A stretch of 64,000 nucleotides of DNA from Odontocerum albicorne. Taxonomy: Eukaryota > Arthropoda > Insecta > Trichoptera > Odontoceridae. The stretch's first letter is position 1; each line of letters starts with the position of its first letter. A program made the position numbers and the translations under genes. Location of the stretch: assembly GCA_949825065.1 (NCBI GenBank), contig OX463848.1, forward strand, positions 38,485,380-38,549,379. Reading direction: 5' to 3'. Under the pieces are notes generated by a model, which searched no databases, was not told the origin of the DNA, and saw only the letters and a program-made list of their open reading frames with translations. This document shows positions 1-12,690 of this stretch, piece after piece.

Positions 1-1415
1 TTAATAGTCATTGCGAATGCCAAGCGAATTGGAAATTGCAGGCGTGTGATTGGAATGGGTGAGTCTGAAGGGATCATTGGGATCCGTGGCAGGAGAATAA
101 CTTCACATTGAAACTTGCTGTTCAAAATGGTAGTTTCAAGAACATTTCCCATGATTTTTTTTTATGACCAATCGCGTGCCATTGTATAGCTTAGGTGCAT
201 TTAAATTCCGAAGCAAAATGATTGGTGAACCAATTTTTAATCGCAAGTTATGTGGTAGCATTCCCGGTAAATCCAGTGAATTCAATAATTTCAACAGCAT
301 AGTTGACTGCTTCGTCAGGATCGACAACAGTGTCGATCGATTTGAACGACATCTCATTGCCAGGCAATGACTGTTGTATTTTAAAATTAATAGCGTCAAC
401 ATCGATATTGTCTGCACCGTGTTATCTCTGTGTTGAATCCGTATATCTCGACTTTAATATGCGTCGATAACCATAACAACTGCAACGTCATTAACGGTTG
501 GTGCATTGTACTGGCCCGCGTGCTCTCCAGATGGTACTTTGTCTGCTTTGATGACGATCATGTAGTTGTCGTTTTGCAGCCTGTTTGAAACGTTATTGAA
601 CAACTGGACCAACTGGTTGTGATTTCTCAAAATCGGTTCCAAAGTCGCCACAATTTCTTGCTCCTCCATCTGCTCGATGTGGTTGTATTGGCACCGTGTG
701 TTTATTTGTGGCTCCTTATCACCCATGAAGTAGATTTGCAAGAATTTTGGATCGGCATCAGGCATTGAGATAAAAGAACCAATTTGATGGTACACTTGGC
801 CCTGAATCTTAAACGTTGATTAAAAATTGCGACCATTCTCATTCTTAACGATTTTTGTTGCTCCAAATGATGACATTTGGAAGCAAGAATTGAATTTGCG
901 AATTTTACGCAAAAACAATTATGATTGAGGTGTGGCTCCAGCCAATAGTGTTTTCAATGGTTCTGGCGGCGAATTCAATGGTGGCAGTACAACTTTTCCA
1001 TAAACCGACCGATTCACCTTTATATTTGAATGCCTGGCAGTGTTGGCATTCTTTGTCAATAGCGCCGATGACAATTTGTGAATGTGACGAATAGTCGATG
1101 TCCGACTCATATTCAAACGCAAGGTGGAGTGATGCACGTGTCAATGCGCGATGCACTTGCAGGCGCTGTCGTTCATGAGCTCTGTGTGCGTTGGTGGCTC
1201 GTTGACGCGCCTGTCTTTGTCTCTGCATTTGCTCGAAGGCGTTCGTTGCGTTCCTTTTGACTTTTATTTGCACGTGTGTTTGCAACCTGGTCTCTTAAAT
1301 TTGCATTGTCCATCAATTGATCTTCTACCGTTCTATTTAACCGATGGGTGTGGACTATTTGTGAATTCTGTGTACGTCGACCAATATTTTCTCCTCGTCC
1401 ACGAAGACGTGGCAT
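1..1415 (-). pseudogene. Helitron Rep/helicase remnant, internally deleted
   Basis: Read on the minus strand, it starts at 1415 with MPRLRGRGENIGRR, the usual N-terminus of insect Helitron proteins. The zinc-finger-like CQHCQAF region follows. At 795-454 comes the Helitron-like N domain (QIGSFISMPDADPKFLQIYF, RCQYN, IVIKADKVPSGEH, YNAPTVNDVAVV). From about 417 to 1 the sequence jumps to the C-terminal end of the Pif1-type helicase ([26 protein letters not shown], then FPIRLAFAMTI). The HUH nuclease core and most helicase motifs between them are missing. Frameshifts and stops (for example at the T-run near 155-165) show it is dead. It continues off the left edge. Confidence 0.85.
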
Positions 1416-1848
1416 TGTTCTTTAATAAACACACAACACATAAATATAAGTAACTTATATTTGAATTTTATAGATTTTATAATTTGTTGAACAAACTTAC
1501 ATGTTGTTTATTTTCAATGAGCCGTTTACCACTCCGTAAATGATATAGAATCATCGACACAAATAAGCACATAAAATAAATATTTGCAGGTTAGATTGAT
1601 TGTCATTGAATGCACATGTATATAATTTAAATTTGTTGAAGATCATGCAAGATATTCACTTCAGCACTGCACCTTACACATTTGCACAATGTATGTGTTT
1701 AAATACACTTCATTTATGATTTAAAACGTTATTTCAATATGTTGTGTCGATGAATAATACACTCAATATTCACGTAATTGTGATACATAGAATATCGAAA
1801 CACAGCGAACAGAAATTGAAATGTCAAAACAACGTGAAGCTACGACGC
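1416..1848. other. AT-rich flank of the Helitron remnant
   Basis: This stretch lies upstream of the Helitron start on the minus strand. No ORF or recognisable motif is visible. It is probably the leader part of the Helitron. Confidence 0.35.
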
Positions 1849-2690
1849 AAGTGACTTGCGCATGTATTGGACGCGTACGTCAAATACCACAAAATTCGAC
1901 ATCAGCGCCACCTATGGTACACAAAAATAACTATGAATAATTCTCAGAAGGTCAATTATTCATGAACTTCTCAAAAGGTTTTAACGGTCAATTATTCATG
2001 AACTTATGATTTTTTCATTTTAAAAAATATGAGGTTGGTGAAAGAGGGGAAGGGGGGGGGGTGAAATTTTGGTGGTATATAATATGTTCTGATATGCGAA
2101 AAATATTAAAATAATAAAAAAAAATTGTTTCGTCAAAAAATAAAAAATAAAAACTCCTAGAACTCGATTGCAGCGCCACCTACCGGGTCCAATTGTAAAT
2201 TGAAACCATTCAGGGACCCACTCAAACACACACAAAAAATTTCATCAAATACACAAAAAATTTCATCGCAAGTGACTTGCGCCTGTATTGGATGCGTACG
2301 TCAAATACCACAGAATTCGACATCAGCGCCACCTATGGTACACAAACATAACTATGAATTATTCTCAGAAGGTCAATTATTCATGAACTTCTTAAAAGGG
2401 TTTAACAGTAAATTATTCATGAACTTATGATTTTGTTCATTTTAAAAATATATGAGGTTGGTGGGGGGAGGGGGGGGGTGAAATTTTGGGGTTATATGTT
2501 TTGATATGCGAAGAATTTTAAAAAAATAAAAAAAATTGTTTCGTCAAAAAATAAAAAATAAAAATTCCTAGAACTCGATTGCAGCGCCACCTACCGGATC
2601 CAATTGTTAATCTAAACCATTCATGGACCCACTCAAACACACAAAAAAAAATTCATCAAAATCAGTCCAGCCGTTTAGGAGGAGTTCAGT
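1849..2690. repeat. two tandem copies of a ~420-bp sequence
   Basis: Copy 1 covers about 1849-2267 and copy 2 about 2268-2690. Both begin GCAAGTGACTTGCGC and share a CAGCGCCACCTA block, a G-run, and an end with ACCCACTCAAACACAC. Each copy contains the direct repeat GGTCAATTATTCATGAACTT. After copy 2 comes CAGTCCAGCCGTTTAGGAGG, a TE end often seen in insects, and then the (TA)n tract. Confidence 0.85.
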
Positions 2691-2712
2691 GACTTACACA
2701 CGTACAGAAGAA

Positions 2713-3787
<1,075 letters not shown>

Positions 3788-3849
3788 ACTTCCGTGAATA
3801 TTTCACGGGTTGCAACTAGTTTAGATTATTCTCAACAATAATTTCCTTC

Positions 3850-4120
3850 TTCTTTTTCTACCACGCTTTCATTCATATTTACACTAAATATTTGTTTTGT
3901 TAGTACTTCTTCATTCATTCGTTGTACTTGTACAAATCATCTCCGAGTATTTTTTCATCATCTTTGTCAACACAGCAAACTTAATTTTACATTCATCCTT
4001 CATCATTTCATTCGAAATCCTGTCAAAGCTCATCGTATTATTTCTTCTCAGTGAACGCATTATTTGACTCCTTTCAGAGTTTTTCTCCATCCACGTTTTA
4101 CTTCGACACATCAACATTGG
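3850..4120 (-). pseudogene. decayed non-LTR retrotransposon tail
   Basis: Minus-strand reading MLMCRSKTWMEKNSERSQ, then IMRSLRRN, resembles the YGSETW...LEMRCLRRM segment downstream of the reverse transcriptase in CR1/RTE-like elements. It is degenerate with no complete domain. Related relics occur at 20985, 28200 and 45155. Confidence 0.45.
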
Positions 4121-4396
4121 TATGAAAATACTGCTGTGGACTATCTTCTTAGCAGAATTTTATACTGCCCAATTAAGTACATATTTAAGTGCTCCATCAA
4201 CTTTGTTTCCTATTACTACACACCATTCGATACCTTCCATCACCTCAGAAAATACTACCTAATAGAAGAATTTTTGACAACTCAGTAAAAGGAAAAGTGT
4301 TCAAATTATCACAATTTATCGTTAAAAAGATTCTGAAAAAGAAAAAAGAATTTTCATTTTAACCCTTGGAATACTAACTAGGTTGGATGTCTTTAA

Positions 4397-4635
4397 CCCT
4401 GAGAGATCGGCGCACTGCTATAGCAGTGGAAGAAATTTGTTCTACCCTTGTATTGTAATGAATGATATTCATTTAGAATACAAGAGTACATATTCTAAAA
4501 TATATTTATGTTGTGAAAATAGTTTTTTTTTGTTTTGTTGTTGTTTAAAATAAATATTTATCACGAACGTCCGACTCGTCAATATATCTCAGCACTAGAT
4601 AGACAATTATATTTTTTTCTCGTAGCGCTCTCAGG
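4397..4635. mobile_element. decayed TTAA-associated MITE candidate
   Basis: The left end is TTAA followed by CCCTGAGAG. The right end is CTCTCAGG followed by TAA, with one T apparently lost. The terminal inverted repeats are about 9-10 bases with GCGC just inside on the right. A piggyBac-like derivative is the natural reading, but the right border is damaged. Confidence 0.4.
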
Positions 4636-4829
4636 TAACAAGCCCCTTTGAATTTTTATAACCCTGCGCAATTATAAAATCGTAATAATCTTGTTAGTTG
4701 ACCAATTATCTCACAGGTAGCATTGCCCGTACCAAAGGTCTGATAGATTAATTATGAACATCCTGATTTTAATTCATACTATTATATCATATTTTCTACC
4801 TCAATTTATTTACGAGCTATGCCGTTTAT

Positions 4830-5370
4830 TTTATTTTTTTATTATTACACATGACAAGAAATATACATAATTTGCGAAACAAAAAAAACAACAGGTAATT
4901 TAATTTGGACATACAATTTTTATGGATCTGGGTTTGTTGCCTTTCATTTGTCGTATCCCCAATAAACTATGATTTTGCCTTTATCTCACTGAGGATATTA
5001 AGCATGAAAAAATAAATCGATACTTCTTTCCGATTTTTGATTACACAAAAACGAAACCCCGTTGCACGTTGTCATCAACCTGACAAACAGTGACACTCAA
5101 TTACAACTGGAAACATCATGCGAAATTAAACTCCTCACACATCATCACTCCAGAAATACCAAAAATATTCATCCCACAATGTACCGCAGACAATCATAAG
5201 AATAAAAATAAAAACAAAAATACACAGAAACACAAATACAAAAACAACAAAAATTAAAAAAACAAGAAGAAACCCACACTCACGAGCCCACACAAATCTT
5301 TTCCACACGTCATTCATTCTGAAAGCCCGAGGACTCAAAATCTGTCGTAATAACAACCACGCTCCGATCG
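4830..5370. repeat. interspersed repeat, copy 1
   Basis: The sequence starting ACACATGACAAGAAATATAC and ending GAAGAAACCCACACTCACGA recurs at 35930-36300. Copy 1 has about 90 extra bases (around 5030-5115). Family unknown; no coding potential. Confidence 0.75.
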
Positions 5371-6740
5371 ACTGTCTAAATGGTTTTTCCTACCTTTACC
5401 TTTATTGAATGGGCTGCTTTCCTATCTTTACCTTTATTGAATGGGTTTATGGGTTGCTTTTTTTATAAATTCACTAATATAACAATCTTGAAAATATAGT
5501 AGATACATGCAAGTCATCCACTTACATTTATATTTATACTGTATAGTATTACACTTTCGTTGATTGTGGCAATCTCTTCCAACTAATCAGATAGATGTCA
5601 ATGAGGCATTAAGTGAAAACCATATGAAACTCATTTGAAAAAAAAAAAAAAAGGTGACACGGGAATATGGTCCAGCGCATGGGAGTATTGTCATCAGACG
5701 AACTCGACGAGATTGAAATTATGTATTTATTTATTTTATATTTAAGTGAAAGTCTTACGATCTAAGCTAGTTGGTAAGATGCTTGACTTATTTTGTTTCA
5801 TAGATGTGGGATAGGACTGAAAAACAGGATCTAGATTAGCCGGTAGATCCTTGGTGATAGGGGGTTCGCTTTTTTTTACTAATGGTTTTTACACATATGC
5901 ACATTTCTATAAATTTGGAAAGAAGCCACAATCAAGAGAATAGTTTTTTTGTATGTGGGTCAAAGAAGTCAAATTAATCGTAAAAATATATTTTGAAAGT
6001 TGACACTTATGTCGGCTTTTCAAGTCAATTTAGTTTTTAAAGATTTCAAAATCCTTTCAACATCCTTCTCACCGACATAAAACGGAGGCGTATTTATTTG
6101 CCAAGTAATTTTGTTTTTTTTCACGGCTTCCATATTAATCTATTCAGACCTGGTGTCCATTATAATGGACACAGAGTTCAAATGCAAGTTGTAAACAACT
6201 TTGTGGTATATTTCTGTTCCCAATGATGACAAATGAAGTGTATGATACGAGTAGTATATTATCTTCTTTGAACGTTTTGGTCGGCATCTATCTAAACTAA
6301 TACGGTATAATGTTGTATTTAGTGTAAATGATACACTCACAAGCAAGACAATTTTTTTTTTTGATACCTTAGAATAAATTCAGGTTAATGCTATTGGGAA
6401 TTTATCGCATTAATATTCATAGACGATACAGCATTAGATTGCGTTCTATGAAGACCCATTACCCGTAGTATTTTCCATGGGTTTGTTGAAGGACCTGACT
6501 CAGAGAAGAGTGACAATGTTGAATTTTATCATTACGACATTTCTTATTAATTAACATTTGTTCCTTAGTATTCGGTATAGCTCGTACTGATGATCGCAAG
6601 GGTGTGTTTTAAAATGAGAGCTATTAAGAAAATTTAAAATAAAAATTTGTATGTGGTCGAGACTCGAACCCAGCGCCATTAAACAAATCACGTCTGGCAA
6701 CTATAGCAGCCGTCGAGCGACTCATTTACTCACATAACAT
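5371..6740. other. AT-rich non-coding stretch with SINE-like fragments
   Basis: No gene recognised. There is a short direct repeat TACCTTTATTGAATGGG near 5395-5450, a tRNA-like fragment around 5760-5880, and at 6655-6720 a B-box-like complement of GGGTTCGAGTCTCGACC. TACGAGTA lies at 6246. Confidence 0.4.
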
Positions 6741-6779
6741 TTTATTTGTGTATAGTACAACTTTGTTGGATAATTACAA

Positions 6780-7109
6780 TATGAGACAATAAATTAGTAT
6801 GTAGGTCAGACAATAAGTAAGTATGTAGGCCTAGACAATAAGTTAGTATGTCGGCCAGACAATAAATTGATATGTAGGGTAAACAATAAATTAGTATGTA
6901 GGCCAGACAATAAGTTAGTATGTAGGCCAGACAGTAAATTAGTATATAGGCCAGACTATAAATTAATATGTAGGCCAAACAATAAATTAGTATGTAGGCC
7001 AAACAATAAACTAGTATGTAGGCCAAACAATAAATTAGTATGTAGGCCAGACAATAAATTAGTATGTAGGCCAGACAATAAATTAGTATGTAGGCCAGAC
7101 AATAAATTA
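6780..7109. repeat. 24-bp minisatellite
   Basis: About 13-14 copies of TATGTAGGCCAGACAATAAATTAG with point variants. Because the unit is 24 bases (eight codons) it leaves open frames on both strands; these are not genes. Two more units occur at about 7947-7995, on the far side of the adjacent MITE. Confidence 0.93.
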
Positions 7110-7111
7110 TA

Positions 7112-7942
7112 CTTGAGAAAATGTAGCATGGTCCCTGTGACAATTCACAAATTTGCCCCAATACAATCTTGTAACGACGTTCAGTAATTTTAATTATTTT
7201 ATCAACTTTAATATAAGCCTCGATTCTAATAAATAGCAAGTTATTTATGTAAATGCATTACATTAAACTAACAATAATGACAAATGAATACATCTTGTTA
7301 CAAATTAGCAAAAATATGTCAGTTTGTTAAAATCATATAATATTTGGTGACGTTTGTCAAAAGTCCCTACGTTAGTCTGCATTGGCTAGGGATGGGGTAT
7401 ACTCGTACTATAATTGGATTTTCGATTTTTTTTATACCTAAAATTAAATTTTCGTAATTAGTATTAACTCATAGTGGATCTTGGCCTATTTAAATAAATA
7501 AATAGATACAGGTTTATTGATAGCAACATAGTGTGTACATAATACATTTAGACACATTTCAAGAACACATTAAAAAACACAAGCTATCAAAAGGTCTGGG
7601 CTCATCTAATAACATTCCTCCGGCCAAAATACACTCCACTAGTATAGAGCGAGCCCAGCCACGGGGACACAGCCCACACCCTTGAACACGTAGAACAAGA
7701 AGATAAAAAAAACACAGAAAATAAATAGATGACAAAAAAAAACATTTAAAGATAGATACAAATCATACAATACATTAGAAAGTCAGTATAATGAAAATTA
7801 GGAATTAAAACGTCAGTTTAGAGAAGAAAAAAAATCGATTTATAAAAAAACGATTCGATTTGTAAAAATAACGGTTTTACCCCCATCTCTTTGAGATCAT
7901 GACATTTCAAATGTCACAGGGACCATCCTACATTTTCTCAAG
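7112..7942. mobile_element. TA-flanked MITE (family M1), copy 1, with nested SINE
   Basis: The termini are CTTGAGAAAATGTAG and its inverse CTACATTTTCTCAAG, flanked by TA. It is homologous to 33525-34091, where the same sequence is present without the 7494-7750 insertion. It sits inside the 24-bp minisatellite, whose units continue on both sides. No transposase is encoded. Tc1/mariner-type mobilisation is inferred from the TA flanks. Confidence 0.75.
7494..7750 (-). mobile_element. SINE-1 copy nested in MITE M1
   Basis: A member of the family with GGCGAGCCCAGCC and the tail complement of CAATAAACCTATTTATTTA. ATTTAAA occurs on both sides, and the paralogue at 33525-34091 has a single ATTTAAA, consistent with a target-site duplication. 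Confidence 0.75.
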
Positions 7943-8289
7943 TATAGTATGTAGGTCATACAATAAGTTAGTATGTAGGCCAGACAATAAATTCAGACTT
8001 AATATCCAATTATTTAAAATATACTATATAAGTCGTTACTCAAATATGCAATTGGGTACGAATTCGGGAAATCTTCTCATTGACATGACCTCAGGATATT
8101 ACGTGGCTCCAGAGGCGGTAAAAATGACTTTCGTACCATTGATTATCTTGACCTTATGTGCAGGTGGGCCATCTTAAATAACAAAAACATTATACCAAAG
8201 CATAAATCAATAAAGTAATATATATCAAAAACATTTGCCAAAGGCTATATACCAATATACAAATTTATATCTTAAAAACTAATCTAGTT

Positions 8290-8580
8290 TATATCATCAA
8301 CATCATTGTTAACCAGAGCCGATCCACTGCTGGATAAAGGTCTCCCCAAATTGACTCCAAATAGTTCGATTTTTTGCTCGTTGGTGCCATGTGATGCTGT
8401 CATGCTTCCTGGTCTCACCTACCCAGCGTATCTTTGGTCTTCTTCTGGGCATCTGAACCATTGAATTATTTTGGATGTTCATCGAGAGTCTGACATTCTG
8501 GCTAAGTGTCCTGCCCTTTGCCACTTAATTTTCTTGCACACCTTTATAATGTCTTCTACCTTTGTTTTGTTTCGAATTCA
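8290..8580 (-). pseudogene. non-LTR retrotransposon C-terminal relic
   Basis: Minus-strand reading RRRPKIRWVGETRKHDSITW, then WSQFGETFIQQW, is the usual C-terminal end of RTE/jockey-like polyproteins. It has no RT domain and an unclear 5' extent. Confidence 0.6.
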
Positions 8581-9080
8581 GTTGTTTCGTTTACGGTCCC
8601 TTTTAGTATATCCTAACATGCATCCTTTATAAAACTTCCCTCCTTCTTCTCCCACACAACTATCTCCTTTATACCACACTTATCTTATTTTACCACCATT
8701 TTGCAATGTCCAAGTTTCGCTTGCATTGCTGTATAAGTAATAAAATTATATTTGTTTGAAAATGTGAATTTATATTTTCTTTATATATTTACCTTAATGT
8801 TGCCACAATCTCAGGTGGTGTAATATTTCACCAGCATTAATCATTCTTTGTAAATTCTGTCCGTTTATCTGTAAATACTGCCACGAAATTATTTCTGAAG
8901 TGAAAGATATACTTCCGGTAGATAATCAGCATAATTATATTACAGATGCCACGTATTCTTACATGCCCAAGTCTAATCGTAATGAATGGATGGTCAATAG
9001 CTTAAAAATGCCGCCATTAAGAATGTTTTAAATGAAATATTCATAATATAAATAGGATGATTAATGACTTTATGTTGTTT
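8581..9080. other. AT-rich non-coding stretch
   Basis: No coding, RNA or repeat structure that I can support. Confidence 0.4.
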
Positions 9081-9089
9081 TTTTAAGTT

Positions 9090-9620
9090 AAAGCTACCGT
9101 GCAGACATTTAAAATCATGGTCGGAAAACAATTATGCCTTCGACCCCTATTTCTATAGTCTTTGTACCGGTGCCGTACACTTATACGAGTACAAACATCA
9201 ACATTGGTACTAAAACATTGTTGTAGACAATCAATTATCTTAACAGATTTTGATGCTTTCCGGTTCGAGTGTATATACTCGTAGTATGTTTTAGTGTACA
9301 ATTTACTTTATCTTCTATCGCTACACATCATTCGATAGGAATCAAAATCTTTCACTTCTTCCATATCCACACACCTTCTCATAAAACTCCTTCAATTTCT
9401 CTAACTTTTTACGTTTCCTTCTTTCAAAACATATCACCAGATCTAACCATACTTTCCTTTATCGCGCCTCCCACTTACATTTGTATTACATATTTATTTC
9501 GTTAATTTTTCTTCATTCATTCATCATTTATGCCCACAACCATATCATAGTACTCTTAATGATATTACTCAATATATCATCCTTAGCCTTAAAGTCACAT
9601 TCTTCCCCAATTATTTCATT
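9090..9620 (-). pseudogene. highly decayed retrotransposon tail
   Basis: Contains a CATCAACATTGGTA segment shared with the relic at 3850-4120, followed by T/C-rich sequence with fragments resembling the same tails. No frame is conserved. TACGAGTA at 9184 and TACTCGTA at 9276 lie here. Confidence 0.35.
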
Positions 9621-9892
9621 CCGTATTATGTCACATTATCACCCCATGTTAACTTATCAATTCACGTGTTTCAATAGCAAAATATTCTGTATGTATTTTT
9701 TTATTCCGTTTTGTTTTTATTTTGTTTTATGTAAAGTGTCTGCCTTAGGACGCACATGCGTCTAATTAAGCAGAAGAGCGTTATGCATGTCTAATTGTAA
9801 AAAATATGTAAATAAATAAGTTAAAAAATCGTTTCCTTTCAAACTTTTTCCTTGCCCGAATTCAACTCTCATACGTCTAAGATATATTTATT

Positions 9893-10300
9893 AGATTTGT
9901 GGCGGTCGCCCACTCGAATACTGTGGGCATTCATACATACGGTCAGTGACCGATGAAATGACCTTCGCATTCCTCGACGAAATCTAAATAAACAAGTCCC
10001 AAGTTCACACGCCGGCCATTCAAGTCTGAAGTTCACCCGCCGGCCATTCAACCCATAGCCGAGCGGACCGCATTCCATACTAGAGAGAGAACGCACCACG
10101 CTTGTCTCGCTAATTGCGTATTTGAATGATACCTACATACAACAATTAATCGTTTTGCATTCACAGAAACGAGACGTAGGCATATCGCGAGCGCATTCTC
10201 GCGCACATTCTAAAAAGATATAAATACCTACGTTACTAATAAAATTGGACTCTCTTTCCGCATTGCGATCTTACGTGTTTTATTATTTATCAACAAATCA
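9893..10300 (+). mobile_element. possible solo LTR
   Basis: A block richer in GC than its flanks. It starts TGTGGCGGTCGCC, has two direct CGCCGGCCATTCAA copies (10011 and 10040), a TATA-like GATATAAATACC (10217) and then ACTAATAAAATTGG. This arrangement is typical of the U3-R end of an insect LTR. I found no matching target duplication and no internal region. Confidence 0.35.
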
Positions 10301-10548
10301 TCCTCATCGTCTCTTCCCTTAAAGACCGATCTCCTAAAGATTCAAGTATTTTCTATAAAAATTCTCAGTGTTTTCTTCATCATATTCAATATCAATATAC
10401 AGTGGCTTTACACCAGTTAAGCAACACAATGAAGTATAATGAATGATTACACTTCATAGTAACTGACGCAATAAAAAAGGGGTTAATTACTCTATTCCGC
10501 TCCAATGAGGGTTCTTCTGCACATGACAAACGTATTATTTAGTATTTT

Positions 10549-10735
10549 TATCTTCCATTATATTGCTATTGAATTGGATAATAAAATTGTCCCACGTAAT
10601 AAATGTATTGAACCATTCTCGTAATTGTCGGTAGTCAAACTTAATAACTCTATACAGATTTATGTTACTTAATTGATAATAAAATTATTTTTTATTACAT
10701 ACATTTTATTTGTACAGTTTACGAATTTATGCGTT
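10549..10735. repeat. diverged outlying copy of the 3' part of the ~320-bp satellite flank
   Basis: The blocks TTGAATTGGATAATAAA, TAATTGTCGGTA and TACATTTTATT occur in the same order as at 14230-14375. Confidence 0.6.
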
Positions 10736-10894
10736 CTGTCCATTTTGCAAAATTATTAACTATTATCTCTACATTCATGCAATTTTTTATATGATCTTGT
10801 ATATTTAAATAGTCAAAGCTACTATAAATTATAAATGTATTAATTGAATAATTAATAGACAAATAGAACGATTGATAGATAGATAGAGAATTAA

Positions 10895-11570
10895 CGATTC
10901 CGATTCTAGACTATGCGGACGTCTGTTACTTGGATGTTACAGAGGAACAGCTGGACAAATTACGGCGTCTTCGAAATGTTTGTCGAAAGATTTATTTTCA
11001 ACCTACGAAAGTACGATCAATATTACTTCATACCAGAAGACATTGAACTGGTTAAATGTTAGAAATAGAAGCCAAATTCACATACTGTCTCGATTGTATA
11101 ATATCCTTACCTGTCCCGCCACCCTCTCTTATCTCGGCGAAAATTTTCAGCGTCTTTCCTATCATGGATTAGCGCTACGCTTAAATAGAGATTGTCTATT
11201 GGCCTTTCCAGTTCACCGCTCCTTTTTTTCTCGTCCTTTACTGTCTATTCAGTGAGACTCTGGAATCAGTTATGAACCAATAAAAGACTCGCTCCGTCCT
11301 TGGCATGCTTTTAGAAGCAACTGAAAAAACTTTTAATTTCTAGTCAGTAAAATAACGTATTTCATTCTTGATTTTTCTTTTCCTTTCCTCTCCACCACCC
11401 CTTCCTTTTATTTTGATTGATGATATCTCACTTTATATGAAAAAGAATGTTCGGTTGATTGTCCGTCTTCATTTACTTGTCTGATTGGTTGGAAGAGATT
11501 GCCGCCTGGCAATAATCCCACCAGATCGTATTTGCAATAAAAGTGTTAAATAAATAAATAATAAAAAAAA
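10895..11570 (+). pseudogene. CR1/Jockey-type non-LTR retrotransposon 3' remnant
   Basis: Plus-strand readings IPILDYADVCYLD, KLRRLRNVCRKI, LSRLYNIL, YLGENFQRLSYHGLALR and AFPVHRSFF match the region after the RT in Jockey/CR1-like elements. Several frameshifts and stops break it. It ends in an AATAAATAAATAAT tail after AATAAAAGTG. Only the 3' end is present, as expected of 5' truncation. Confidence 0.7.
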
Positions 11571-11890
11571 ATAAGAATTAAGATATTGTTTTCTTATGTG
11601 ATGGAAGAGTTATAAGGGATATCGAGCAGTGTGCATAGATAGGAAACAAAATCAACGGAGCAACTGCAAAAGCCCAGTCATAATACCCTGCCCTATTGAA
11701 TCAATTCAGGAGAATCAATTTATTATATGAGACAAAATTAACTTCAAAGTTATATTGACCTCCAAAGAAATATTTCTCAGACACAAATTCGAAATATATA
11801 TCTCATTGAGGGATTTGAATACAAAGGGACAAATTTTAAAATCAATCCTTTCGCGCCAGTTAAGTCAATGTAAACTTTTTAGAAGCGGAA
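11571..11890. repeat. interspersed repeat shared with 51889-52080
   Basis: The part from about 11690 (CCCTATTGAATCAATTCAG through TCAGACACAAATTCGAAA) recurs at 51889-52080. Upstream is a scrap of retrotransposon tail (AGCAGTGTGCATAGATAGGA). Confidence 0.65.
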
Positions 11891-12056
11891 CAATATGGCA
11901 ATATTTATGACTATCATACTCGTATGATAGTCATAAATATTGCCATATTGTCATAAATATTGCCATATGGCAATATTTATGACTATCATACTCGTATGAT
12001 AGTCATAAATATTGCCATATTGTCATAAATATTGCCATATAGTCATAAATATTGCC
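11891..12056. repeat. palindrome cluster
   Basis: Arms 11891-11918 and 11923-11950 are perfect 28-bp inverted repeats with loop CTCG. Then 11951-11982 is a perfect 32-bp palindrome. A second hairpin with the same arm and the same CTCG loop follows (11971-12014), then further ATAGTCATAAATATTGCC units. Confidence 0.95.
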
Positions 12057-12059
12057 TAA

Positions 12060-12690
12060 CAGTTAGATTAAAAACAGGCTGGAGTCTAAATGGGATACAA
12101 CAAATTAATTAAAAAAAAATTTTTAGAAGTCTATTCACCAATTATTTCTTTGCAAGATCTCTACGTCCTCTGCTGTCAACTGCTGGATTCTAGCGATATG
12201 TCTGTTCCATCACTATTTGGTCTTCCTCAATTTGTCATGGGTACCACATTGTAACTAACTTTGATACATTCGTTTTATACCTTATCAAGTTATATTTAAT
12301 TTAACGTTCAATGTATTTTAAATACCAAAAAAAAAAAAACAGTGTCGCAAAAAAATACATTCACACTTTAATAGCTGGTAATTTGTTGATTTTTTATTTA
12401 ACCGTTGAGAATCAGACGAAGTTTTGAACAAAGAAAGTTTATAGTTTTGAACAAAGATAGAAGGGAGGGGGGGGGCAGAGATATCACAAATTCGTATTTA
12501 AAAATAATAAAATTTTATTAACACTGTCACATCTCCGAAAAGAGAAGCTTACGTCATATAACAACCCTTAATTCGATGGAGGTTGTCACAAAAGCTAAGT
12601 GAACACTTTAATTGTTCTCTATTCTAAGAATTGGATTTACTCGCCCACTCAAGCAATTAAGAATATTTGCAAAATTTGCTTCGTATATCA
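12060..12690. other. AT-rich non-coding stretch
   Basis: No gene. An A-run occurs near 12330 and a G-run near 12470. Nothing else recognised. Confidence 0.4.
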
